Below are positions 49,011 through 61,199 of a stretch of DNA of 64,000 bases, piece after piece (the stretch's first letter is position 1; every line of letters starts with the position of its first letter). Under the pieces are notes generated by a model that was not told where the DNA came from, did no database searches, and saw nothing but the letters and a program-made list of their open reading frames with translations. The DNA is from Polytrichum commune (taxonomy: Eukaryota > Streptophyta > Polytrichopsida > Polytrichales > Polytrichaceae), in assembly GCA_950295325.1 (NCBI GenBank), contig OX485804.1:124001-188000 (forward strand), given 5' to 3'. The position numbers and the translations under genes were made by a program.

Positions 49011-52000
49011 CTAGAAGTGAAACTTGTGTTTCCCTGGAATCCCACTAATCTTCCCGATTGCGGCTTTGTGGCGGATGGCGCGCGGGTTCATGAGGAAGAT
49101 TTCATCGCCAATCCCATACTGTACAAAACGACACCAATTAGCTGATGATGGTTTAGGGGGTTCAAGCACGGAAATAACATTCATCACGGGTTGAACAAGA
49201 TGGTACCTGCTTCGAGGAGGGGACAGAAGCTTTCTTCTCTGCGGCGGAAGCTGCCTTTGGTTTCGGTTCTTTCTTCTGCGCCTTCACCAGCACACGCATA
49301 AGATTCAATTACATACGATAATCAAAGGAAGGTGAGGGCGCAAGTCTGTAATGGCGTGAGTGGGACGGGGAGATTACATGTTGCTCCGACTTCGGTGGTC
49401 TCCTGCACCTCCTTTGCGATGGAGACCCCGCGGCTGGTGGTGCTTCTGCAGGCTTCTGCTGAGTTGCTTCTGCAGGCTTCGTCTGAGCGGTCGGTGGCGA
49501 CGCATGGGAGACGAGTTCCTGGACAGGGGACACCTCGCTATTCATTTCGTCGAGCGCTGCGGGGCCACCATCCTCAGAATTGTTGTCCTCGGATGGTCCT
49601 CCACTATCAGGCGTTTTGGGCGTCTTAACAAGACCCGTGGCGGCTACAACCTCCACGTTCTCCTCAATTTGCGAAGGGGGCAAGTCTGTAACGGCCGTTG
49701 TAGACAAAGTAATGTCGAGCTCAGTCGTGGATGTTGGTGGAGCATGGGAGGGCTGTTGTGTTTCGGGCACCTCCATGGTTGGGTCCGCCACGTCCGCTTC
49801 ACTGGGCCCCTGCCCAATCCGTTCTTCGGCCTGCATTACTACATTTGGGACCTCTCTTGACGGTACCCGTTCAGACACAACCCACTCTCCGGCTTCTGCC
49901 AATGAATCCACGTCAGGGTCAGTCAGAAAAGGGAGGTCATCATTGCAATTTGATATATCCACTCTCGCAAGCTTCTGTGTAGTTCGACCACCTTCCTTCT
50001 TCCCAGTTGTGCTCACGGGAGATTGCTGCTTCTCCTTTCCCGCTCCCTTCCTTGGTTTACAGGCTTTTTGTTGTTGGCTCTCCAATGCAGATTCTGTCAT
50101 AGAGGGGCTGCCTTCGTCCAAGAACTTCTCCTTCCCTACAATGGTCGCGAACATGGATCGCAATTCCTCCATTGCCAAGGCATGGGCTTTGGAATGTGAT
50201 AGGAATGTGTCAAACTTGACTTCCACCTCCTTCTTCCAAGACTCCAGGGACTCCAATCGAGCCGACTCACCTTCCCTCCTAATCTGATCACACGAAATAG
50301 CAGAAGATAAATCCTGAAGTCATGTGAGACGTAGGACGAAGTCACCACATATGACTCTGTTATAACTGGCACGTACGCCCAACTTGTTAGTCACCCCTGC
50401 GCAACTAAGTAGCAACTACCTAGTCACTGAATTTCAACTTCAGCAAAATGGGTAAAATTCATACTGCCAATGTCACTCTTACATTTTTTTGGCCGCCGCG
50501 CGAGGAACTTGCCACCCTCGTTTCGGCCACATCTGTGAACCCCGGGCTAGTTTCACGCCCCTCCCTCTGCCAACATGCAAGCACGAAACACTTAGCACAA
50601 ATTATCTGCATGCAATACTAAATTACAACGATCCTGAAGCGGATGGAGTGGACTCTCACCAGTCGTGCTTCCCGAGCAGCCCTGCCTCTCCTCCCTACGA
50701 GTCCATCACTGCGAACGCTTCGTCGAGCGATGGTCATCTTCTGCGCTTTAATTTTCTGCGCATTTGTGCTCCAGTACGCTTTTAGGTTGGCCCACTCTGC
50801 ATCGCTGACGTGAAGAGGAGGCGCAGTGTCTTTGTCTTTGAGCCACCAAAGTTTCAGTCGAGCCCTCTCTGCCTTCAAGTACTTCATCACAGAATGTCGG
50901 AAGCCGTGAATGCTCAAGGGATTTCCTAAGTACTCGAACTCATTGTCTAGGGCAGCTCTAAGTCTTTGCAGCGTGTGCTCCTCGTGCTTGGACCACGAAA
51001 CAACTGACATGTCCAAGCATTTCGGCACCAATTCCCGTAGGGCTTCATCCCATGCGTTCTTCCCCTCGCATGTCACATCCACTTCTCCGCCTGGTAGAAC
51101 GAAGACTCGATTTGGTTTCCTCCCGGCTGTAGCCCGTTGTCGACTCTCCAAATTGTACTCTGCTTTCCTCTTTCGCCTGCATGAGCGGTCCACACTGTCT
51201 GGGGCTAGGTCAACAACAGCTTGGCCAGACCAAGGAGCTCCATACGATGGTGGCGGCCTTGCAGCCCAAGGGTTTGTGCCGGTCGCCTGGCTAGGAACGT
51301 AGTGGCCTGGGACCCAAGACCAATTGGGTTGCCCGTAAGATTCCGATGCAGTTTGTAGAGCAGGAGGCCGCGGTGGTATCTTCTGTGGGGGTAGAACGGG
51401 CGTTGGGTTCTTCTTCCTTGGCGCCCGACAAATCAACAGGGGTTCTTCATCGGAGAGGTCGGCGTCCTCTTCGGATGAATCCACGAGCCTAAGCTCTGAT
51501 GCTGCAGCAACAATGTTGGACACATGATGTGTCAGCACTGTATTGCGGTGCACTGACTATGGTTTAGGGATCAGCCAAGCAAAGCACAGAACTTTCTTCG
51601 TTGAAAACAAATGAATCACCCAACCAAAGCCCTAAACCCTAAACCCAAGAGTTGAGGAGCGGAATGTTTTTTTACCTGGTGCTCTATCGAATCTCTTGGA
51701 TTGCCGGTCAACATGGGTACAAGCAATGGCGAGGTGCATCATACCTGTGGCAATGTCCTCGTCATTGGTATTCGTCGCCTCCGACGAAGCTGTGCGTGCG
51801 CTCGACATTTTCACCGTCTCCTCACCCCGCTTTCCAATCTGATCTCTCCCGGGAGCCTTTATTGCCTCTTGCCCTCCAAGATAGAGCCGCCTTCCACTCC
51901 GACGGACAGGTATAGCTTCGTTACTGGTGGGCTTCTCCACAAATCGGACCTGCTTGGGCTTCGCTTTCGAAGCCTCCCTGCGCCACCCCCAACAACCTAA

Positions 52001-53476
52001 AACATCTGGCCTCCCACACGCAAGACTCAAACACGCCAAGCACAAGGAGAGCCGTGAGTGCTAAACTAACTCAAACTATACAGAAGACGATGGCACGCAC
52101 AGCCAACTGACCAAAGGGAGAAGAAGACAAACACTGGCTAGGGTTTGTCGAGACTCTCACGTGGCTACAATGCTCAAGGCAGGGATCCTGATTGGTCCTC
52201 CACTTCCCTCTGACTAGGACCCAACTTCTGAGACACTAGGACTGTCGCGCACCTCTCCATGAGGAGTGCCCGAAACACCATGGGCACAAGGGGGACCCCG
52301 GAGTGACACCCGGGACTTGTGGCGCCGTTGGTGAGAGGGCCCAAGTGATCCTAGTGTGGGTGAGGGCCCCGGGCGTTGGGAACGCCTCCCACCCACGGAG
52401 ACTAGGAGGCACAAGGGTAAGGCCATGAGCTATGCGTTGGTACAGCAGTGCGTTGGTACAGCAGTGCCTGGGAGGGCCCAAGTGCCTCCCAGTGCCCTGG
52501 TACAGCAGTGCCTGGGAGTGATTCCCGGGACTGCCAAGGTTCAAACAGGCATAACTTCCTCAAGACTTGCCCGAATGGGGCAAGTGAGGAGTCCATCGGC
52601 ATCTACGTGAAGCGTAGATGAGGATGGAGTGGTTGGTTGTTATGATCAGACATCATACAAGGAAGTTATGATGGTCTGAAGCTGCTAGGGGGGTTCTAGG
52701 CCCAGCAGCTAAAGGAAAACGTCCACTTGGCCCCAACTCTTGGTAGAGAGACAAGAGGTTGGTTGACGATGGGGTAGGGGCCCCGCGTGAAGTCCTAGAG
52801 GCTTATATGGGTGAGGTGGTGTGGCCTCACCCACCCGAGGCCGAACGGCACGGCCTCCATTGGCATTGGCCTAATGTGAGGCCATAGTTGCCTAGTATGC
52901 TTCGGGTTGTTGTAGTGTTGCTCCGGCAACGCGATGATCAACATAAGATTGGACTTCCATGGATGGAAGTCCACATCTAAGGATTGGTTACCGATGAAAG
53001 GGGTTGGTTACCGATTGAAGGGGTGAGTCCCGAAAGCAAAGTAGGAGGGTTGGTTCCCCTCCTATGAACTATAAGGTCCGGGGTGAGAGGAGCTAACCAT
53101 TAGCATGGCGGTATGCGAAGGGTTAGCGCTCGTAACCTTTGCTAGGAAATGAAAATTGGCAAGATGGTCAAGGGGGGCTAGCAAGGGTTGCGACAAGGAC
53201 GTCACTCATTTGTAGTCACGTTATAGTTAGGAGTCATTGAATGTGACTTCCCTGTATCCTAATGCCAACTCAAACTATCCCAAGGGAGAAAAAGACTCAC
53301 AGACGCCCATAACCTCCACTCAACCCTAGAAATGCACCGCCATGAAATGGCTGGAGTACTCACCACTCCTGTAGAGCTGCCACAACCGGTGCCATTCTCT
53401 TCTGCACCTCGGCCACTCTACGGTCGCGAGCAAGCTCGTAAGCACCTTTTTCTGGGGGCGTGCTGTCCATCTCCAT
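49011..53476 (-). CDS. TnpA-like gene of CACTA element 2, six exons, about 756 aa, apparently intact
   Basis: Exons (minus): 53364-53476, about 51745-51977, 50660-51501, 49378-50283, 49207-49275, 49011-49118 (stop TAG). Phases agree and all introns look GT-AG. Exon 1 carries YELARDRRVAEVQKRM. Exon 2 has RFVEKPTSNEAIPVRRSGRR. Exon 3 ends in a domain like the plant En/Spm transposase_24 type (WLKDKDTAPPLHVSDAEW, NLKAYWSTNAQKIKAQK, MTIARRSVRSDGLVGRRGRA). Exon 4 opens with a coiled coil (ESARLESLESWKKEVEVKFD) and becomes acidic and Pro-rich. Exon 6 has YGIGDEIFLMNPRAIRHKAA. In characterised CACTA elements the TnpA-type protein binds subterminal repeats and helps the transposase. Unlike tnp2, this copy has no stop or frameshift that I can see. 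Intron 1 contains a solo LTR. Confidence 0.75.
52243..53195 (+). mobile_element. Solo LTR (953 bp) in intron 1 of the TnpA-like gene
   Basis: It begins TGTCGCGCACCTCTCC and ends AAGGGTTGCGACA, and is flanked by AGGAC on both sides (52238-52242 and 53196-53200). It is the same family as the LTRs at 56238 and 62216 but differs by scattered substitutions and a replaced segment near 52440-52510 (GTTGGTACAGCAGTGC is tandemly repeated there). The intact target duplication shows that it arose by recombination between the two LTRs of one insertion. Confidence 0.95.
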
Positions 53477-53889
53477 GAGTTGCAGTAAGTGCCACCTCGT
53501 TGGTTTCCTTGGAAATTCAGGGCTTTGTAGAACTCTATTGCTTACATGAAACTTGTAGATCGTGAAAGTCGCCGTGTACAAGCAAAACACACAAAAAACA
53601 AAGGCAAAACGAGAATTGCACCAAGTCCGCAGCCTCTCTCTCTCTTTCACGGAGAGACAGAAGCGAAAAGAATTTTCCTCTAGAAATGTGACTGAAAAGA
53701 AATCATGAGCTAATGTTAAGTGCTTGATTCTTGAATAGGTAGTGCTTCTGCTAGCGGCTCCCAATTATTCACCATGTAGCGAGGAGGTCGGCCGTTTCTG
53801 AAGTGATCTCGCATTTAGTGCGTCCCCTAATCCCTAGTTTCAAACCCTTTAGCTTAGGGGTACCCTGAACGGTAATCCCTGAACGCTCA

Positions 53890-54062
53890 TTGAATTTTTG
53901 TAGTCACTTTGGAGTCCTAGTTGTCTAAAACGACTTCCGGTAGTCATACTGAAGTCACTGTCACCCAAATTTTAGTCAGTCATAAGTCAGTCATAAGTCA
54001 GTCATAAGTCAGTCATAAGTCATTGAAGAGGCATTTGTTAGTCATTCGCTAGTGTCACTAAC
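53890..54062. repeat. AGTCAGTCATA tandem array in the divergent promoter of element 2
   Basis: An 11-bp unit AGTCAGTCATA is repeated four times in tandem near 53978-54021, surrounded by further GTCAT, GAAGTCA and TAGTCA words. It lies between the start of the TnpA-like gene and tnp2, the same position as the TGACTAG arrays of element 1. Confidence 0.8.
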
Positions 54063-56237
54063 CTAACTAACCCCAAAAATAGAGGTTAGTGACGTTGGTG
54101 ACATGTGATAAAGTACCATGTGTCATATTCGAACACTGTGCATAATGTGTTGGAGCAGAGCAGTCTTTTCTCCGTGGCTAAGAAATCTTTCTGCAGGTCT
54201 GTAATTGTCGCCCTGAGTAAAGAGATGATACCCAGCAGACTACCGTTGTCTGACAGTAGAAGGCAGCGATTACGAGATGACAGATTGTGGGTTAGGGAGT
54301 TGAAGCGAGCCAGGGAGTGCAATGTTCAGAAATTGCATTGCCCTTGCATAAATTGTAGGGGGCGTAAAAGACTCTTCATACGGAACATGCGGGAGCATCT
54401 CATCCAAAACGGTCGACATCCTGAATCACGGATTTGGAGAGGACCAGGCGCAAGAGATTCTTCGGACGAAGAGTGGGAACATCAATTATGGGGACCCATT
54501 GAAGCAGAACGTGATGGAGGACACGATGTTGGTGATACAAGTGTTCCGATTGCGCAAGAAACAGATGTGCTGGATGCCACCGTGGACACCCGTGGCATGG
54601 TCGAGCATGCACAACCAACAGTGGACGTTCAAGCATATTCAGCAGAGAGGCTTGGCGAGGAAGTCAGGGAAGCCTTTGGCATTGCTGATTCTGTTCATGA
54701 AGAATTCATGGAAGCGGAGTTCGGTGACCAAGTAGAGGAAGAGGAGTGTCGTGATGAGGAACCCCTCGCTGATGTTGATGTTGACAAGGGAGACGGTGAC
54801 CCCCACCTTGACGATAGGGCCCTACATGATTCACTGGAGCACTTATATGATGGGTCTCGTTGCAGCAAGCTTGCGGCTACAGTGTTGTTTTGATGAATTT
54901 GTGCACTGTGCACGGCGTGAGCAATCAGTGCGCGAACGAGCTCTTTAGCATTTTGCATTTGCATGTGTTGCCAGAGAAGAATACATTGCCGCGAACACAT
55001 CATGCAGCAAAGACCCTTACCGCAAAGTTGGGTTTGACATACAACACCATCCATGCATGTGAGCATGGGTGTGTGCTATTCCGGGGACCCCATGAGGATG
55101 CACTTCGCTGTCCTAAATGTGGAGGCCGTAGATATCGAGATGAGGATCGGCGTTGTTACCCGTTGAAGGTGCTTCGTCACTTTCCAATCATTCCACGGTT
55201 GCAGCGCATGTACATGAGTCCGAGCATATCAAAGCTGATGGTATGGCATGCAGAGAACCGGAGCAAGAAAGACGGAGGAGATGGCTTGGTTAGACACCCC
55301 TGCGACGCCAAGGCATGGCGGCACTTTGAGGAAAATGTCGACCCGAGCTTCGCACTTGATCCACGAAACGTCCATTTCGCTTTGGCAGCCAACGGAGTGA
55401 ACCCTTACAAGCAGAATCGATCCACATGGTCAACGTGGCCCGTCCTATTGCTGAATTACAACTTGCCTCCATGGCTGAGCACCAAAATTTTTTTTATGGT
55501 GTTGGCACTTTTGATTCCAGGAAAGGAATCTGTGACGTCCGATGTATTTGACGTGTACTTAGAGCCTCTTGTGGATGAATTGCTGGAGTTATGGGCTGGA
55601 GTGCCTGCTTACGACGTATCAAAAGATGCGGGCTCCAAGACTTTCCAATTGCGTGCCATGTTGCTATGGACAATCCATGACTTCCCAGGCTACGGCACCG
55701 TTGGCAGTTTTGCTCATCAGGGCTACGTAGCATGTCCTTGCTGTGGAGAGGACTTAGGCGCAGAGCATTCAACCGAACTTGGGAAGCAAACTTACGGTGG
55801 TACCCGACGTTGGCTGCCTGAAGATCACCCGTACAGGTCACCTGAATTGAAGGACCACTTCAACGGACAGATTGAACATCGACCAAAACCAAGGGCCGTG
55901 ACAGTTGAAGACCAAATTCGTCATGCCCTGGAGTGCGAGGCTTGGAAGGCCGACGGAAATAGGTGGGGTGCTGCTGGAGATCCTTCCAAAATACATGGTG
56001 TGAAACGTCTCAGCATTCTCTTCCGCTTGCCGTATTGGAAGGTCAGTGACTTCATCCCCATTGATATCTACTATAATGACTTACAAATGACTTTCCATGA
56101 ACTACATGGGTACTATAGAAAATGCTCCGTGAGTCACTGCGTAGTCATACAGTCGTTGTAGTGAAGTTGAGTTACTCTCAGGCGACGAGTATATGACTTA
56201 CCAGACGAGTCACACATGAGTTATGACGTACATGACG

Positions 56238-57210
56238 TGTCGCGCACCTCTCCATGAGGAGTGCCCGAAACACCATGGGCACAAGGGGGACCCCGGAGTG
56301 ACACCCGGGACTTGTGGCGCCGTTGGTGAGAGGGCCCAAGTGATCCTAGTGTGGGTGAGGGCCCCGGGCGTTGAGAACGCCTCCCACCCACAGAGACTAG
56401 GAGGCACAAGGGTAAGGCCATGAGCTATGCGTAGCTCATGGCGTGGTGATTCTAGAATGCTCAAGAACACCTCAATCGGAGGTGTGAGCTAGGAGTTATG
56501 GCCATTTGAGTGGGGCGCTGTCCCGGGACAGCGCCCTGGTGCAGCAGTGCCTGGGAGTGACTCCCGGGACTGCCAAGGTTCAAAGAGGCATAACGTCCTC
56601 GTAACTTGCCCAAATGGGGCAAGTGAGGAGTCCATCGGCATCTACGTAAAACGTAGATGAAGATGGAGTGGTTGGTTGCTAGCCTCGGACATCATACAAG
56701 GAAGTTATGATGGTCTGAAGCTGCGAGAGGCTTCTTAGCCCAGCGGCTAAGGGAGAATGTCCACTTGGCCCCAACTCTTGGTGGAGAGACAAGAGGTTGG
56801 TTGACGGTGGGGTAGGGGCCCCGCGTAGAGTCCTAGAGGCTTATATGGGTGAGGTGGTGTGGCCTCACCCACCCGAGGCCGAACGGCAAGGCCTCCATGG
56901 GCAATGGCCCATTGTGAGGCTATAGTTGCCTAGTATGGTTCGGGTTGTTGTAGTGTTGCTCCGGCAACGCGATGATCAACATGGGATTGGACTTCCATGG
57001 ATGGAAGTCCACATCTAGGAATGGGTTACCGATTAAGGGGTGAGTCCCGAAAGCAAAGTAGGAGGGTTGGTTCCCTCCTATGAACTATAAGGTCCGGGGT
57101 AGGAGGAGCTAATCATTAGCATGGCGGAATGCGAATGGTTAGCACTCGTAACCTTTGCTAGAATTGAAAATTGGCAAGATTGTCAAGGGGGGCTAGCAAG
57201 GGTTGCGACA
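56238..57210 (+). repeat. 5' LTR
   Basis: 973 bp, TG...CA. It contains several perfect or near-perfect dyads: a 24-bp palindrome at 56513-56536 centred on TCCCGGGA, a stem of about 10 bp with loop TGCG around 56418-56441 (CCATGAGCTA/TAGCTCATGG), and smaller ones near 56640 and 56990. Confidence 0.97.
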
Positions 57211-57212
57211 CG

Positions 57213-57230
57213 TGGTATCAGAGCAGGGTT
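57213..57230 (+). other. Primer-binding site (tRNA-iMet)
   Basis: TGGTATCAGAGCAGGGTT follows the 5' LTR by two bases. TGGTATCAGAGC is the classic plant initiator-Met primer site used to start minus-strand synthesis. Confidence 0.93.
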
Positions 57231-58680
57231 CCAATATTTGAGCTAGCACTTTGAGGTAGACATGGCTATCAAAAATGCGGGTTATGATAGTGAGCCCGGG
57301 GTTTCCAAAAGGTGTGAGGCTCAAATTGGAACAAGGGTCATGTGCAAGTGAATTTTGACCATACCATTGATTCTAATGACAATGGTGGGCATGAGGGTGG
57401 ATTCGGTAAGGAAAATGGAGGAGTGCTTTGAAAGGGCTCCCGCAAACCTCGAAAAGTAATCGGGGGCTAGAATACCGAATGCATCCGAAAGCTTGGACAG
57501 TGGTAATGTTGGATTGAAATTCCAATCCAAATTGCTTAGAATGTGGTGAAGTTGGAATGGGTGCAAATGCGGCACTGAAGGCTTTTAGGCCTATGTGTGC
57601 GATTTAACCACCATAATGAATGGCACAACTAAGATTGACTAGTTGGCTAAGAAACACATCGTTTTAGATGGGGTTTCAAAAGCGGGTGGTGAATACCATG
57701 TTCAACTCCCCAAAGCTTCTTGAGGACGTATCGGGAATCTTTAAGATTCGAAGAACATTGAAGCCGATGATCCCGAAAAGAAGTTGGGCGGGGCATCACC
57801 ACAAAGTGGGTTTTAGCCGATATTGGTCCCAAATAAATGGGCGAAAGTAGTTTGGCCCATTATACCAAGGCAAAACATACTCGTGCCGCGGACGGAATGT
57901 TGGGAGGTGGGTTGATCCTACCAAGGCAATTCATGTTCGTGCCGCGGACAAAGTGTGAAAGGTGGCTTTGTGCTACCAAGGCAAATCATGTTTGTTCCGC
58001 GGACAAACTATTAGAAATTGGTTTTGTGGCACCGTACCAAACCAATTTGTCCCGCGGACGGAATGTTTAGAGTTGGGTTTGCGGACCAAGCCAAGCCAAG
58101 TTGCCGAGGACGGAATGTTGGACGATGGCTTTGTGGGCAAGGCTAGTAGCCTTAAGCCGAGGCCAAGTCTCATGGATTGACAAAGAGTCAACATACTCCT
58201 TGATGAGCTCATAAGGTGTTGGGGCTTGCCGACGCGTATAATGGGCAAGCTCATTAATGTGCGGTCTCTAAGGGTGAACCCCATGAAATAAGGTAATGAC
58301 GATGTCTTTGACGTTATAATGTGGGACATTGGAATTTGTGGACATTTTACACTACGTAAAATGGATGAGGTGCCCTCACTTTGGAGGACACCTTCTTTGA
58401 AACTCACATGAAAGATGTGAGGCGCAAGCCGGTGAGCTTGCGGTGCATTTGTGATGTGCCATGATGGCAAAGAATTGAACTACAAATTGACAAGGACTCC
58501 TATGGTAGGAGGACCCAAGTTGAATTTGGTCTTAATGGACCAAATGAAAAATGGTAAACATAATGGTCGTGGTTCAATTGGAGCAACTCCAAGGAACTCA
58601 TGGGGAGGTTAGGAAAGATGGGCCTCCCCCAAACCATACTTGTGGGATGTTGGTGAGATACAAGGATGTATTCACCAATG
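57231..58680 (+). pseudogene. Degenerate gag/protease region
   Basis: No continuous frame survives. From about 57860 to 58130 a unit of about 55 bp is repeated five times, each with a CCGCGGAC or CCGAGGAC core followed by GAATGTT or similar and preceded by a CCAAGGCAA-type phrase. Such units would fit a multiplied zinc-knuckle segment, but the Cys/His codons are no longer clear. Near 58640-58700 a frame reads YKDVFTNVLLKMLPPRSEL, the start of the reverse transcriptase domain. Confidence 0.55.
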
Positions 58681-59910
58681 TGTTGCTCAAAATGTTACCG
58701 CCAAGGAGTGAATTGCAACTTTGCTCAAGAAGAAATTGAGTTCTTGAGGCATGTGGTGACAAAGGAAGTCGGTGGACAAACATGAAGAATGTCAAGGCAA
58801 TCGAAGAGGAGAATTGGCCCTTGACTTTTAAAAAGGCTTAGGTCATTGGTTGGCCTAGCCAACTACTACCACCACTTCATTCATGGTTTTTCTAAGGTTG
58901 CTAGGACCTTAGTCAACATGTTGGAAAAAATGGCTATCCCAAGAGTGGGATGAGCCTTGTCACCAAGCCTTTGGGGAGCTCAAGAAAAAGTTCTCTTCAC
59001 AAGATGTGGTTAAGTTTCCGGGTTTTCATAAGCATGTTGAGATGCACATGAAGGCGAAGGACTTTACCATTGGCGGATGTTGATCCAAGATGGATGACCA
59101 TTGCTTATGGGAGCATTAAGCTCCATGGTTGTAGAAGCTTGTCCAACTTGTGAAAGAAATGGCTATCCCAAGAGTGGGATGAGCCTTGCCACCAAGTCTT
59201 TGAGGAGCTTAAGAGCAAGTTCTCTTCGCCGCCCGTGCTCAAGTTCGCGGAATTTGACAAACCTTTTGAGGTGCATACGGGGGCAAGCGACTTTACCATT
59301 GGCGGATGTTGATCCAAGATGGATGCCCATTGCATATGAGAGCATGAAGCTCAATGGTTGTCCCACCTTGTCCGACTTGTGGAAGAAATGGCTATCCCAA
59401 GAGTGGGATGATGTTTGTCACGAGTCTTTGGGGAGCTTAAGACCAAGTTCTCTTCGCCGCCCGTGCTCAAGTTCGCGGAGCTTGACAAACCTTTTGAGGT
59501 GCATACGGGGGTGAGTGATTTTGCCAATGGTGGATTATGTGTAAGATGGATGGCCATTGCATATGCGAGCATGAAGCTCGATGGTTGTCAAAGAAGACAA
59601 CCAACTCATAACAAAGAACTTCTTTGCCGTAGTGCATTGCTTGAAGATGTGGCGACATTATTTAAGGTCGCACAAAGCAAAGGTCTACATGGACAATGTG
59701 TCCTAAAAGTATTTTGACATACAAGCGCAAGTGACCGCCAAGTCATTGCGTTGGCATGATAGCTTGGCGCTTATGAAGGTGGATCTAATTCACAAACCGG
59801 ACCGTGCAAATGTGGTGCCGGAAGCGCTAAGTAGACGGGAAGAGTTCCAAGCAATGATAACCATCCAAACCTTGTGGCTAATGTGTGCCGGCGAAGGAAA
59901 CTTGTGATGC
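58681..59910 (+). pseudogene. RT/RNase H remnant with RT palm deleted and RNase H segment triplicated
   Basis: The RT N-terminal motif jumps directly to FAQEEIEFLRHVV near 58720 and ANYYHHFIHGFSKVARTLVN, the end of the thumb region. The fingers and palm, including the YxDD active site, are absent. RNase H follows, with FEVHTG-SDF and PIAYESMKLNG motifs. A 229-bp segment is present three times (see repeat entry). The later part reads AQSKGLHGQCVLK and other broken pieces, with frameshifts and stops throughout. Confidence 0.8.
58931..59610 (+). repeat. 229-bp tandem triplication in the RNase H region
   Basis: TGGCTATCCCAAGAGTGGGA starts at 58931, 59160 and 59389, exactly 229 bp apart. Each unit encodes the end of the thumb and the start of RNase H (ELK-KFSS, FEVHTG, IAYES). 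Since 229 is not a multiple of 3, the copies lie in different frames. Units 2 and 3 are more alike than unit 1. Confidence 0.92.
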
Positions 59911-61150
59911 AAGATACGGGAGGGGTAAATTAACTACCCCGAGGCACAAAAGCTTTTAGGTGAGCTTCGCAAGAGCAAGGTGCTTAAAGAGGTTAAGTTG
60001 GTGGACGGATTGTTCAAGTGCAAGCAAAGTTGGGTGTATGTGCCACAAGGCAAGTTGAGGCTATCGGTTTTGAAGGAGGAATATGATAGTCCTATTGCCG
60101 GCCATAGAGGAGAAAAAGAAAAAACCGCCATAGAATGGTGTCATGGAGTTACCATTGGCGGTGCATAAAAGGAAGATATAGCCCACTTTGTGAAGGCTTG
60201 AATTAAAGTGCCAAGTGAACCGAGCCTCTTACCAAAAGTAAGGCGGTTTCTTGCAACCGTGCCTATCCCGTCGGCGCCATGGCATAGTATGTGCATGGAC
60301 TTGATCACAAGTTTGCCGGAGTCACATGGGTATGATGCCATCTTGTTGATGGTAGAGCGGTTTGCCAAGTTGGCACACATGGTGCCGATTGTGGGAACCG
60401 CCACCGCGTTGGAGACCGCATAGCCTTTTCTCAAAGGATGGTTGAGGCACCACGGGTTGCCAAGAGTGATTGTGTGGGATCAAGATCCGAAGTTCACAAG
60501 TGCATTTTCAATGCATTTCTCTAAGGAGGTCGGAATGAAACTAAGATTTAGCACGGCCTTGCATTCCCAAATGAATGGGAAAGCGGAGCATGTGAATGGA
60601 GTCTTGAAGCAATACTTGAGGAACTTGGTGGGGGCGGACCAAGGAGATTGGGCGGACTATGTGGGTCGAGCGGAGTGTAATTGCAATGTAGCCACGCACT
60701 TGGCTACCAAGGGGTGGTCTTTCGTGGTGGCTTATGGAGTGGATGCGCTCCAACCTATTAACCTAGCTCTCGAGGGGGCACATTCAACACTAGAGTTCAA
60801 CCAAGACGGTGAGGACTTGGCCAAGGATGGTGAACAAGTCTTGGAGATGACCAAGTTGTTGGTGGAGAAAGCCCGAAGGTGCTACGGAGTACAAATCAAT
60901 GCCGGAAGACGCGAAGTGGAGTATGAGGTGGGCCAATAAGGTGTTGTTGAATGTGGACAACTTCACCTTGCCCAAAGGCCTTACTCCAAAAGTTCATGTC
61001 CAAAATTGGAGCTTCGTTTTCCATTGTGGAACAAGTGTTCAAGGACATGTATAAGTTGGAATTACCGCCGGAGATCAAAGTGCATCCGACATTTCATGTC
61101 TCATTACGAAAGTCATTTTAGGACGACACCTTGTGGCCCGATCACAAGCA
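59911..61150 (+). pseudogene. Integrase remnant
   Basis: The zinc-binding region is recognisable (LRLSVLKEEYDSPIAGHRGE at about 60058). The catalytic core follows: MDLITSLPESHGYDAILLMV (60298), VIVWDQDPKFTSAFSMHF (60463) and MNGKAEHVNGVLKQYLRNLV (60577), then NAGRREVEYEVGQ. The acidic residues expected in the DDE positions appear present, but stops (for example ending the frame near 60421 and 60940) prevent a full product. Integrase inserts the cDNA into chromosomes. Confidence 0.85.
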
Positions 61151-61199
61151 AGTGATTAGGCCACGGCCCGACCTTGTGGAGGTCATTTGGAACATGAGG

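Noticed and set aside
51635-51660. CCCTAAACCCTAAACCC (telomere-like), also near 310-330 and 32915
   Set aside because: Only two to three units; such telobox-like words are common in plant introns and promoters and do not indicate a telomere.
52214-52610. Overlapping open frames in the LTRs (also at 56210-56470 and 61932-62448)
   Set aside because: They recur in each LTR copy on both strands because the LTR is GC-rich and lacks stops; they have no family signature.
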